Shown piece after piece: positions 1-7,621 of a stretch of 64,000 bases of DNA. Below the pieces are notes generated by a model, which had not been told where the DNA came from, ran no database searches, and was given only the letters and a program-made list of their open reading frames with translations. The stretch's first letter is position 1; every line of letters begins with the position of its first letter. The position numbers were made by a program, and so were the translations under genes. Source of the stretch: Niveibacterium sp. SC-1 (GTDB lineage: Bacteria; Pseudomonadota; Gammaproteobacteria; Burkholderiales; Rhodocyclaceae); the NCBI RefSeq assembly GCF_038235435.1, contig NZ_CP151275.1, forward strand, positions 2,232,001-2,296,000, given 5' to 3'.

Positions 1-790
1 CGATCCCCGCCGAGGCGATGCCGTTCGAGACGTCCTTGTAGATCGTGCTCTTGGACGGGTCGCCCTCGAAGGTCTCGCGGAAGCGGGCACGGAAGCCGGC
101 GCGTGCCTTCTCGTCGAGCGGGAACTCGCGCGCCGGGAGGAGGCGGATCTCCTTGACCGGGAAGACCGTGCGCTGGGTGTCCGGGTCGAAGGTGCGGATG
201 GTGTCGATGTCTTCGTCGAAGAGCTCGATCCGGTAGGGCAGGGCGGCGCCCATCGGGTAGAGGTCGATCAGCCCGCCGCGCACCGAAAATTCACCCGGCC
301 GCACCACCTGGGTCATGTGTTCGTAGCCCGCGAGTACCACCTGCGCCCGCAGCGCCTCGACATCCAGCTTGTCGCCTTGCTTGAGGAAGAAAGTGTGGCC
401 GGCGAGGTAGGCCGGCGGGCACAGGCGATAGAGCGCGGTCGAGGCCGGCACCAGGGTGATGTCCGCCTCGCCGCGGGAGATCGCGTACAGCGTCGCCAGC
501 CGCTCGGAGACCAGATCCTGGTGGGGCGAAAAGCTGTCGTAGGGGAGGGTTTCCCAGTCCGGCAGCACATGGACCTTGAGTCCCGGTGCGAACCAGCGGA
601 TTTCCTGTCCGAGACGCTGTGCGTCGAGCGGATTCGCGGTCACGACCAGCAGTGGCCCCTGGGCGGCCAGGCCCGTGAGGGCCAGCGCGTCGGCCGAACC
701 GTGGACGCCGGGCAGATCGACGCGCTTGCCGGGCGCGGGGCGGGAAATCTGGGCCAGGGCTGGCAGGGAAAGGGCTTGGGGAGAGGCCAT
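1..790 (-). CDS. mfd: transcription-repair coupling factor Mfd, N-terminal part
   Basis: Mfd removes RNA polymerase stalled at DNA lesions and recruits the UvrABC excision system. The reading frame runs off the left edge of the window, so only about 263 N-terminal residues are present. They begin MASPQALSLPALAQ and contain the UvrB-homology module typical of the Mfd N-terminus, including LPDWETLPYDSFSPHQDL, SERLATLY and GGLIDLYPMG. The helicase domain lies outside the window. The start is the ATG whose complement is at 788-790, placed as in other Mfd proteins. The gene points away from the chemoreceptor genes. In many betaproteobacteria mfd lies next to ispD and ispF; here those genes are about 13 kb away. 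Confidence 0.93.
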   Translation of the reverse strand, partial: MASPQALSLPALAQISRPAPGKRVDLPGVHGSADALALTGLAAQGPLLVVTANPLDAQRLGQEIRWFAPGLKVHVLPDWETLPYDSFSPHQDLVSERLATLYAISRGEADITLVPASTALYRLCPPAYLAGHTFFLKQGDKLDVEALRAQVVLAGYEHMTQVVRPGEFSVRGGLIDLYPMGAALPYRIELFDEDIDTIRTFDPDTQRTVFPVKEIRLLPAREFPLDEKARAGFRARFRETFEGDPSKSTIYKDVSNGIASAGI

Positions 791-1114
791 GGGGAGTGCC
801 GTGCGACAGCGGTCGGCGAGGCGAGAGGGGCGCGGAATTATACGTGCTCGGCAGCGATCGGACCCGCAGCCGTCTTGCGGTCGTGAAAACGCTTTCGGCA
901 TGACGTTTTGTTTGCATTCTTTTGCACGCGGCCGCTCTGCCGCACCGTACATGGCTATGAACTAAAGACCCCCCGGCCGCAAAGCAATTCGTCCCCCTGC
1001 GCCTGCTCAAGTATCGGGGGGCAGGGCCGTTAGGGATGTTGGCCAAAGGGGCGATACAGCCCCGGCGTGGAGAAGCTTCCTGAATGGGATGAAGAACAGG
1101 AAATCGAGGAGCTC
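791..1114. other. intergenic region between mfd and the first chemoreceptor
   Basis: About 320 bases between divergent genes. It must hold the promoters of mfd (leftward) and of the chemoreceptor (rightward). A locally T-rich patch near 900-925 is the only part with unusual composition. The short open frames here are out of frame with the neighbours and look like no known protein. I could not find a convincing flagellar-type promoter. Confidence 0.4.
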
Positions 1115-2791
1115 ATGAAACTTTTGAACAAGCTGTCCAGCATTCGTAACCGGCTGATCTTCCTGGCGATAGTCGCGCTCGCCGGCATGGTGGTGTCCAG
1201 CGCCGTGGGCTGGCTGGGGGTGATGTCGGTGTCCGGAGCGCTCAAGGACGTGACGGAGAACCACCTGCCCGCGATCCGCGAGGTCGAGGGTGTGCGCGGT
1301 CTGATCTCCCGCATCCGCCTGAAGAACATCGAATCGGTTTCCTGGAGCCAGGAGTACGACGCCGCCGACCGCTTCGAGGCGATGGACAAGCTCAAGAAGG
1401 CGCAGGCCAAGGAACTGGCCGACAGCCTCAAGGCTTACGGCAGCCTGCCCAAGTCGGCCGCGGAGGAAAAAGCCTGGAAGGAATTCCTAGCCGCCAAGGC
1501 GGACTGGGACAAGATCGAGGTCAAGATCAACGACGTCGTACGCAACCTGTACACCGGCGACGAAGATGGCCTGCCCGCACAGGTGATCAGCCTCAAGGCC
1601 TACGTGACCAAGGATCAGGTCAAGCCGCAGGCCGCGGTCGAAAAGGCGCTGGATGATCTGGTGAACGTGCGGACCAAGGCTACCGAGCAGGCACAGAAAT
1701 CGTCCAGCACCAAGGTCACCGCAGCCCAGGCCCTTGCCCTGGGGACACTGTTGGTCGTGGGCGGCGCGCTGATCGCCCTGTCCTTCTTCCTGGTCCGTTC
1801 GATCGTCAAGCCGCTCAAGCTGATGCGCGAGACCATCGTTTCGGTGTCGCGCAGCAAGGATTTCACCGTCCGCGCCAAGGTCAATTCGCAGGACGAAACC
1901 GGCCAGACGATCCAGGCCTTCAACGAACTGGTAGCCGAGCTCCAGACCTCCATCCGCGGCGTGCTCGAATCGGCCACCCGGATCGGCGAGGCCGCCGAAG
2001 GCGCCTCGCAGGCGGCGGAGCGGGTGGCGCAATCGACCGAATCGCAAAGCGAGGCGGCCACCCAGATGGCGGCCGCGGTCGAGGAAATGACCGTGTCGAT
2101 CAACCACGTGACCGACAACTCGCGCGATGCGCTGGGCAGGGCGCGTGACGCCGGCTCCGATGCTTCGACCGGCGCCGAGATCATCGGGCAGGGCACGCAG
2201 GGCATGACGACGATTGCCGAGACCGTGCGCCACGCCAGCGAGATGATCGATGCCCTGGGCCGCCAGTCCAACGAGATCAGCGGGATCATGCAGGTCATCA
2301 AGGACGTCGCCGACCAGACCAACCTGCTCGCGCTCAACGCCGCGATCGAGGCGGCAAGGGCCGGCGAGTCGGGTCGCGGTTTCGCGGTGGTGGCAGACGA
2401 AGTGCGCAAGCTCGCCGAACGCACGGCCAAGTCCACCGACCAGACCAACAGCACCGTGAACTCGATGCAGCTCAGCACCAAGGCCGCCGTGGACCGGATG
2501 CAGAAGGTGGTGGGCCAGGTGTCCGAGGGCACCGAGCTCTCGACCCAGGCTTCCGAACGCATCCAGGGCATCCGGGACTCGGCTCGCCGCGTGGCCGACT
2601 CGGTCCAGGAAATCACCGCGGCGCTGTCCGAGCAGAGCGCTTCGGCTCAGGAGATTGCCCGCCAGGTCGAGCGCGTGGCCCGCATGACCGACGAGAACTC
2701 GGCCGCGGCTTCGGAAACGGCCCAGGTCGCGCGTTCGCTGGACGGACTCGCGCACGACCTGCGTAGTGCAGTGCAACAGTTCAAGGTCTGA
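1115..2791 (+). CDS. methyl-accepting chemotaxis protein
   Basis: Transmembrane chemoreceptor of 558 residues that signals to CheA/CheW. Transmembrane helix 1 is near residues 13-35. A periplasmic sensor region of about 165 residues, probably a four-helix bundle, follows. Transmembrane helix 2 is near 206-227, then a HAMP linker and a coiled-coil signalling domain. The signalling hairpin tip reads [20 protein letters not shown]. There is no C-terminal CheR/CheB-docking pentapeptide. The open frame could start at a GTG at 1067, but ATG 1115 has a GAGGAG ribosome site six bases upstream and begins directly with the usual short cytoplasmic segment. Ligand unknown. A second receptor lies immediately downstream. 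Confidence 0.92.
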   Translation: MKLLNKLSSIRNRLIFLAIVALAGMVVSSAVGWLGVMSVSGALKDVTENHLPAIREVEGVRGLISRIRLKNIESVSWSQEYDAADRFEAMDKLKKAQAKELADSLKAYGSLPKSAAEEKAWKEFLAAKADWDKIEVKINDVVRNLYTGDEDGLPAQVISLKAYVTKDQVKPQAAVEKALDDLVNVRTKATEQAQKSSSTKVTAAQALALGTLLVVGGALIALSFFLVRSIVKPLKLMRETIVSVSRSKDFTVRAKVNSQDETGQTIQAFNELVAELQTSIRGVLESATRIGEAAEGASQAAERVAQSTESQSEAATQMAAAVEEMTVSINHVTDNSRDALGRARDAGSDASTGAEIIGQGTQGMTTIAETVRHASEMIDALGRQSNEISGIMQVIKDVADQTNLLALNAAIEAARAGESGRGFAVVADEVRKLAERTAKSTDQTNSTVNSMQLSTKAAVDRMQKVVGQVSEGTELSTQASERIQGIRDSARRVADSVQEITAALSEQSASAQEIARQVERVARMTDENSAAASETAQVARSLDGLAHDLRSAVQQFKV

Positions 2792-2889
2792 CAAACCTGC
2801 CCGGCGCGCCCGCCTGCCTCGGGGCGCGCCGCGCGTATCCAGCGGCGTGACGGATTTCGCGGTCTCGCCTTGATAGCCAGAGTTCTCGG

Positions 2890-2920
2890 GCGGCCGGTGG
2901 TCAAGACCACCGGCCGCTTT
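2890..2920 (+). terminator. rho-independent terminator after the first chemoreceptor
   Basis: A perfect 13-base inverted repeat (2890-2902 with 2905-2917) with a two-base spacer, followed by TTT. It lies about 100 bases after the stop codon of the chemoreceptor and before the start of the next one, so the two receptors probably have separate transcripts. Confidence 0.75.
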
Positions 2921-3011
2921 GCCGTTGTCCGGTCACCAGCCTTGCAAGAATCCCCGCAGGGACAAGCTGTGGGCGTCCTGCCTGCATGCAGCAAGGCGAT
3001 CGGGGGTGGCC

Positions 3012-4640
3012 ATGAAATGGTTCGACGCGCTCAGCTTGCGAGGCAAGCTGCTGGTGAACTTCGTCTTCTGCGCCGGGGTGCCGATCCTGGCTATCGTTTT
3101 CTGCGTCCTCCAGATCCAGCAGACCACACGGGCGGGAGAGGAAATCTCGAGAAACTGGATGCCGTCGATCGTGTCCGCGGCACGCATCGGCCAGGAGCGT
3201 CTGCGTCATCGCGTACGTAGCCTGGAGTACATGCTTCCGGGCACGCCGGAGGAGAAGTCCAAGATCGCTGGCTCGCTTGGCAAGCTGGGTGCCGACGTGC
3301 AGAAGGCGCTGGAGAGCCACAAGGCGCTTGTCAGCAGCGAGGAGGAGGGGAAGGCCCTTGCCGGCGCCCAGGCGGCTTTCACCGAATACAGCAAGGCGGT
3401 GGACGAAGCGGTGAAGCTGGCCGAAAGCGGTTCGGAAGACCAGGCCCAGCAGATCCGGAAAGAGCGCTGGGTGGCGACGGCCAACCAGTTGCGCGACCAG
3501 GTCGACCTGTTGCGCAAGATCAACGAGGAGGGCGCGGAACGGTCGGGTCGCAACGCCGGCATGGCGATGGCTTTGGCGATCAATGGCAGTTTGGTCGCCC
3601 TTGCAGTCGGCGTGGTCGTTGCCGTGGGTTTCTCCTTCTGGTTCGCGCGGCGTCTGCAACGACGTCTGTCGGCTGCGGTCGTGGCGGCGCAGAAAATCGC
3701 CCAGGGCGATCTTTCCGGCACGTTGCCGCCGGCGGCGCGCGACGAGATCGGCCAGCTCGTGGGGGCCATGGCCGCCATGCAGGAAGCGCTTCGTTCCGCG
3801 ATTGGCGAGACCCGCAACCAGGCCGACGCGGTGGCGGGCGCAGCCGGGACGCTGCTCGGCAATGTCGAGGTGATGGAGGGCAACGCACAGGCGCAAAGCG
3901 CCGTGGCCTCGGCAATCGCCGCCAACGTGGAGCAGCTGACCGTCTCCATCAACCATGTGACCGACAACACGCGGGACGCCAGCCGCCTTGCCGCCGAGTC
4001 CGACCAGCGCGCGCGGGCCGGGCACGAGACCGTGGAACTTGCGGTGACCGAGATCGGCAATGTGCAAAGGGTGGTGCAGCAGGCGGCCGAGCACATCCAT
4101 GAACTGGAGCAGCAGTCCGGCCGCATCTCGGAGATCGTGGTGGTCATCAAGGACATCGCCGAGCAGACCAATCTGCTGGCCCTCAACGCTGCGATCGAGG
4201 CCGCGCGTGCGGGCGAGCAGGGCCGCGGTTTCGCGGTGGTGGCCGACGAGGTGCGCAAGCTCTCCGAACGCACCGCCCAATCCACCGGGGAGATCACCCG
4301 GATGATCGGCACGATCCAGGGCTCCACCCGCGAAGCCGTGTCGGGCATCCAGGCCGGTGTGCAGAGCGTGGAGCGGGGCGTGGCGCTGACCGGAGAGGCC
4401 GGCGCCGCGATCGCCGAACTGCAGGAGATGGCCCGCCGCGTTGCCGCGCTGGTCGAGGAAATCGCCACCGCGCTGCAGGAGCAGTCCGCCGCCTCCACCG
4501 ACGTCGCCCAGCGCATCGAGCAGATCGCCCAGCATGCGGAGGAAACCAACGCCTCCACGGCCCAGACCGGTGGTGCGGCCCGCTCGCTGGAGGAGATCTC
4601 AGGTCGCCTCATGGCCGCGGTGACACGCTTCAGGCTCTAG
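3012..4640 (+). CDS. methyl-accepting chemotaxis protein
   Basis: Second chemoreceptor, 542 residues. It begins [14 protein letters not shown]. The first membrane helix follows at about 11-33, then a helical periplasmic domain of about 150 residues. The second helix, [20 protein letters not shown], is near 183-202, followed by HAMP and the methylation and signalling coiled coil. The tip reads [20 protein letters not shown]. The same architecture as the preceding receptor suggests an old tandem duplication, although the periplasmic sequences differ clearly and probably sense different signals. The frame is open further upstream, but the upstream residues are Arg/Pro/His-rich and overlap the terminator region, so ATG 3012 is chosen. 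Confidence 0.91.
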   Translation: MKWFDALSLRGKLLVNFVFCAGVPILAIVFCVLQIQQTTRAGEEISRNWMPSIVSAARIGQERLRHRVRSLEYMLPGTPEEKSKIAGSLGKLGADVQKALESHKALVSSEEEGKALAGAQAAFTEYSKAVDEAVKLAESGSEDQAQQIRKERWVATANQLRDQVDLLRKINEEGAERSGRNAGMAMALAINGSLVALAVGVVVAVGFSFWFARRLQRRLSAAVVAAQKIAQGDLSGTLPPAARDEIGQLVGAMAAMQEALRSAIGETRNQADAVAGAAGTLLGNVEVMEGNAQAQSAVASAIAANVEQLTVSINHVTDNTRDASRLAAESDQRARAGHETVELAVTEIGNVQRVVQQAAEHIHELEQQSGRISEIVVVIKDIAEQTNLLALNAAIEAARAGEQGRGFAVVADEVRKLSERTAQSTGEITRMIGTIQGSTREAVSGIQAGVQSVERGVALTGEAGAAIAELQEMARRVAALVEEIATALQEQSAASTDVAQRIEQIAQHAEETNASTAQTGGAARSLEEISGRLMAAVTRFRL

Positions 4641-4724
4641 CCAGGCCTGCGTCGCGTCACCGGCTCCTGCCGCCACGGCGCGCTTGGCAGAGGCGGGCGG
4701 GAAGGGGAAGGGAGAGGCGCCGGC

Positions 4725-5513
4725 CTAGTCGTCCAGCGTACCCATGGTCAGGTTGACCGCAGTGCCGGTCATGCCGCTGGCCTGATCCGACGCGATGAAG
4801 GCGGCCATGTTGGCGACTTCCTCCAGCCGCATCACCCGGCGCGGATGGGTCGTGCCCGCGAGGTAGCCGCAGAACTGCTCCCAGCTCATCCCGGAAGCCT
4901 TGAACTTGATCTCGAAGAGCGCCTTCATCGTCTCCGTTTCAGGCATCCCGTGCGCGCGCAGGGCGACCACGCGGATGCCGTGGCGGGCGAGCTCGCAGGA
5001 CAGATCGCGCGTCAGGGCTTCTTTCGCCGCCTGTGCTGCGCCATAGCCGCCGTTCGACGGGGTGCCATAGCGCGCGGGCAAGGCCGAGACCGTCATGATG
5101 ACGCCCGCCTTTTCCTGCAGCATGTGCCTCGCGGCAGTCCGTGCGGTCAGGAAGTAGGTGCGCGCATAGAAGGCCACCGGCAGCACGAAGCGCTCCACGT
5201 CCAGTTCGGCCAGCGGCACGCCCAGGATCGTAGGGTCGGTCAGGCCCACCGCGTTGAAGGAAATGTCCACCCGCCCGGCCTTGTCGATCACCGAGTTCAT
5301 GTGTCGTTCCAGGGCCTTCTCGTCGAGCGAGTCGACTTCGGCCATCTCGGCGGAGCCGCCTGCCGAGATGATCTCCCCGGCCAGCGATTCGAGCGTCGAC
5401 CGATGGCGCCCGGTGAGGAAGAGTCTTGCGCCGTCGCGCGCGAAAGCCCGCGCCACCGCACTACCGATCGCGCCGCCAGCCCCGTAGATCACAGCAACCT
5501 TGTTCTTCAGCAT
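4725..5513 (-). CDS. SDR-family protein lacking the catalytic lysine
   Basis: Short-chain dehydrogenase fold of 262 residues. The nucleotide-binding glycine motif is GAGGAIG at about 11-17. The NAVG strand motif is near 87-90, and Ser143 and Tyr157 stand at the usual catalytic positions. The canonical YxxxK is replaced by YGAAQ, so residue 161 is Gln instead of the catalytic Lys; the next Lys is three residues later. The protein may therefore be a slow or altered oxidoreductase or a binding protein. ATG 5513 is preferred over the ATG at 5528 because AAGGAA lies six bases before it. The gene is divergent from an ECF sigma factor, a common pairing for sigma factors of this type. Substrate unknown. 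Confidence 0.82.
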   Translation of the reverse strand: MLKNKVAVIYGAGGAIGSAVARAFARDGARLFLTGRHRSTLESLAGEIISAGGSAEMAEVDSLDEKALERHMNSVIDKAGRVDISFNAVGLTDPTILGVPLAELDVERFVLPVAFYARTYFLTARTAARHMLQEKAGVIMTVSALPARYGTPSNGGYGAAQAAKEALTRDLSCELARHGIRVVALRAHGMPETETMKALFEIKFKASGMSWEQFCGYLAGTTHPRRVMRLEEVANMAAFIASDQASGMTGTAVNLTMGTLDD

Positions 5514-5726
5514 CGCAGATTCCTTCATGTCCAGTTTCAGAGGGAGACGACGGGCGCGAAGGCACGGCCCTGTCCAAGCGGTGGCCCGGCGAACGTCGTC
5601 GACCATCTAGACACCGCGCATCACGCGAACTGGGCGGTCGAGCACCCAACTGTTTCCGCGAGGTGGCTCTGGGCTATAAAGGCGCGTCGCTCCGATCCGC
5701 GCAACACCGCAAAGAAGGGGAGAGAA
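5514..5726. promoter_or_regulatory. divergent intergenic region, SDR / ECF sigma factor
   Basis: About 210 bases separating the two divergent starts. By position it carries both promoters. ECF sigma factors often drive their own gene and the adjacent oxidoreductase, so autoregulation from here is likely. I see no motif I can assign with confidence. Confidence 0.35.
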
Positions 5727-6782
5727 ATGGCGGCCGACATGGCACCGGAGAACCGCGAGTTGCCACCCGGCGCCGGCGCGCCGGATCTCGTGGCAAAGGC
5801 CCGCACGGGCGATGGCGAGGCCTTCCGCACACTGACCGAGCCTTACCGCCGCGAGCTGCGGGTGCACTGCTACCGCATGCTCGGCTCGCTGCAGGATTCC
5901 GAAGACGCGCTGCAGGAGACCCTGCTGGCAGCGTGGCAAGGCCTGGAAGGCTTCGAAGGGCGGGCGGCGCTGCGCACCTGGCTCTACCGGATTGCCACCC
6001 ACACTTGCCTGAACGCCTTGCGCACGGCGAGCCGCAGGCCAGCCAAGGCCTGGGATGTACCGGGCGTGGTGCCGCCGGAGCCGACGGGGCTGGGCGAGCT
6101 GCCCTGGCTGGAACCTATTCCCGACGACTACCTTGATGCCGTGCTCGGCTGGGCGCCCGGTCCGGAGGTGCGCTACGAGCGCAACGAATCCATTTCACTG
6201 GCCTTCGTGACGGCCCTGCAGTTGCTACCGCCCCGGCAGATCGCCGTCCTGATCCTGTGCGACGTGCTGGGCTTCCAGGCCCGCGAGGTGGCCGACATGC
6301 TGGACGCGACGCTGGACGCCACCAACAGCGCGCTCAAGCGGGCACGCTCCGGCCTCCAGGGCAGCCAGCGCTCGCGCGACAAGGCCGCGTCTTCCGCGGA
6401 GGAAGCGGCGCTCGTCAGCAATTTCGTGCGTGCCTACGAATCCGCTGACCTGGATGCGCTGGTGGCACTGCTCACCGACGACGTCTTCATCTCCATGCCG
6501 CCCATACCCTTCGAATACGCAGGCCGGGACAAGGCCGCGGGCTTCTGCGCCAGCCTTTTCGGCGGTGGGCGCCGTTTCGAACTCGTGCCCACGCGGGCCA
6601 ACGGCCAGCCGGCCTTCGGTGCCTACCTGCATACCGGGGCGGGTGAGCGCCCCGGCGTCGGCCTCCTGGTGCTCACCATGCGGGGTGATCGCATCGCCGC
6701 GATGGCCCGCTTCGAGAAGCATGTCTTGTCCTGCTTCGGATTGCCCGCGGTGCTGGCGGCGACCGCTCCTCCGGCCTGCTAG
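5727..6782 (+). CDS. ECF-type RNA polymerase sigma factor with SnoaL-like C-terminal domain
   Basis: 351-residue sigma factor. Region 2 includes YRRELRVHCYRMLGSLQDSE, then DALQETLLAAWQGLEGFEGR and the RTWLYRIATHTCLNALR core. Region 4 includes LPPRQIAVLILCDVLGFQAR and a helix-turn-helix with EVADMLDATLDATNSALKRA. About 130 further residues form a SnoaL/NTF2-like domain (LVALLTDDVFISMPPIPFEY). This matches the long ECF group with a fused SnoaL-like domain, in which the extension is thought to modulate activity in place of a separate anti-sigma factor. ATG 5727 is preceded by AAGGGGAGAG; longer open frames upstream run antisense through the SDR gene and are not credible. A small monooxygenase-fold gene follows 31 bases downstream, probably on the same transcript. 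Confidence 0.88.
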   Translation: MAADMAPENRELPPGAGAPDLVAKARTGDGEAFRTLTEPYRRELRVHCYRMLGSLQDSEDALQETLLAAWQGLEGFEGRAALRTWLYRIATHTCLNALRTASRRPAKAWDVPGVVPPEPTGLGELPWLEPIPDDYLDAVLGWAPGPEVRYERNESISLAFVTALQLLPPRQIAVLILCDVLGFQAREVADMLDATLDATNSALKRARSGLQGSQRSRDKAASSAEEAALVSNFVRAYESADLDALVALLTDDVFISMPPIPFEYAGRDKAAGFCASLFGGGRRFELVPTRANGQPAFGAYLHTGAGERPGVGLLVLTMRGDRIAAMARFEKHVLSCFGLPAVLAATAPPAC

Positions 6783-6813
6783 GCTGAATCCAGTAGCCTG
6801 CCCGGGAGTCGCC

Positions 6814-7119
6814 ATGCTCGTCGTCGTTTTCCGCTCAAGGCTTCGTGCCGATGCCGACATGCAGGCCCTGGAAGCGGCGGGCTTGCGCATGTATCAACTG
6901 GCGAGCGCGATGCCGGGTTTCGTCTCGTACAAGGACTTTGCTTCGCAGGACGGCGAGTTCGTGTCCATCGTCGAGTTCGAGGACGAAGCCACGCTCGCGG
7001 CCTGGCGCAACCATCCCGAACATATGGCGATCCAGGAACGCGGCCGGCGCGAGTTCATGTCGGACTACCGCATCCAGGTCTGCACGCCGCTACGCGATTA
7101 CGCCTTCCACAAGGAGTGA
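6814..7119 (+). CDS. antibiotic biosynthesis monooxygenase (ABM) family protein
   Basis: 101-residue protein of the dimeric alpha/beta-barrel ABM fold. Typical elements are the opening strand MLVVVFRSRLR, the helix and loop around AMPGFVSYKDF, FVSIVEFEDEATLAAWRNHP, and EHMAIQERGRREFMSDYRIQ. Members oxidise quinone-like compounds without a cofactor, degrade haem, or have unknown roles; nothing here fixes the substrate. ATG 6814 is chosen because the fold starts there. It follows the ECF sigma gene closely and is probably co-transcribed with it. Confidence 0.8.
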   Translation: MLVVVFRSRLRADADMQALEAAGLRMYQLASAMPGFVSYKDFASQDGEFVSIVEFEDEATLAAWRNHPEHMAIQERGRREFMSDYRIQVCTPLRDYAFHKE

Positions 7120-7216
7120 TCGGCGCGAATAGCCGGCGCTGTGCGCGGCAGCGCGCTGGCAATTCCACCTTCGGCCCGCGCGGGCTGCCGGTCCGATGCC
7201 GGCGCAAGGAGCTGGC

Positions 7217-7621
7217 ATGGATCCGGTCACCCTCGCGGGTACGGCGGTCGCGGTGCTCGCGCCCTATCTGGGCAAGGCCGCCGAGAAGTTCGCGGGCGCA
7301 GCTGGCGACGCGGCCTGGAAAAAGGCGGGCGAGTTCTACGACGCCCTGAAGACGCGGCTTGCAGGCCACCCCGGCGCGGCCGACGCGCTGACTGACCTCG
7401 CCGCCACGCCGGCGGATCCGGATGCCCAGGCTGCGCTGCGCCAGGCGCTCAAGAAGCTGATCGCCAGTGACCCCGATTTCGCACGCGAGCTTGCAGCCTT
7501 GTCCGATCAGGCCGCTGCGCCGCCTTCGGTCGGCTTCCACAACATGATCCAGGGCAACGTCACGAATCTCACCCAGGCCGGCAACGTCGGCACGCTGAAC
7601 ATCAGCGGCAACAAGGAATGA
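7217..7621 (+). CDS. small helical protein with C-terminal repeat motif shared with the STAND ATPase
   Basis: 134-residue protein of unrecognised family. Residues 1-100 are predicted mostly helical and Ala-rich. A hydrophobic segment TLAGTAVAVLAPYL (5-18) is followed by amphipathic stretches (EKFAGAAGDAAWKKAGEFYD and QAALRQALKKLIASDPDFAR). Residues 112-130 form a different, strand-like motif with the pattern GNVTNLTQAGNVGTLNIS. Nearly the same pattern occurs at residues 9-27 of the next protein. ATG 7217 has AAGGAG just upstream, and the stop codon overlaps the next start as ATGA, so translation is coupled. By context it is a partner or effector of the downstream ATPase; a membrane-acting role for the hydrophobic helix is only inference. 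Confidence 0.75.
   Translation: MDPVTLAGTAVAVLAPYLGKAAEKFAGAAGDAAWKKAGEFYDALKTRLAGHPGAADALTDLAATPADPDAQAALRQALKKLIASDPDFARELAALSDQAAAPPSVGFHNMIQGNVTNLTQAGNVGTLNISGNKE

Noticed and set aside
960..1000. Possible flagellar (sigma-28) promoter before the first chemoreceptor, TAAAGA box
   Set aside because: The matching downstream GCCGATAA-like box is absent at the right distance.
2890..2920. Insertion-sequence inverted repeat between the chemoreceptors
   Set aside because: The two arms are adjacent and followed by T residues, so a terminator explains them; there is no transposase.
4845..5726. N-terminal extension of the ECF sigma factor on the plus strand
   Set aside because: It runs antisense through the SDR gene and lacks homology; ATG 5727 has a strong ribosome site.
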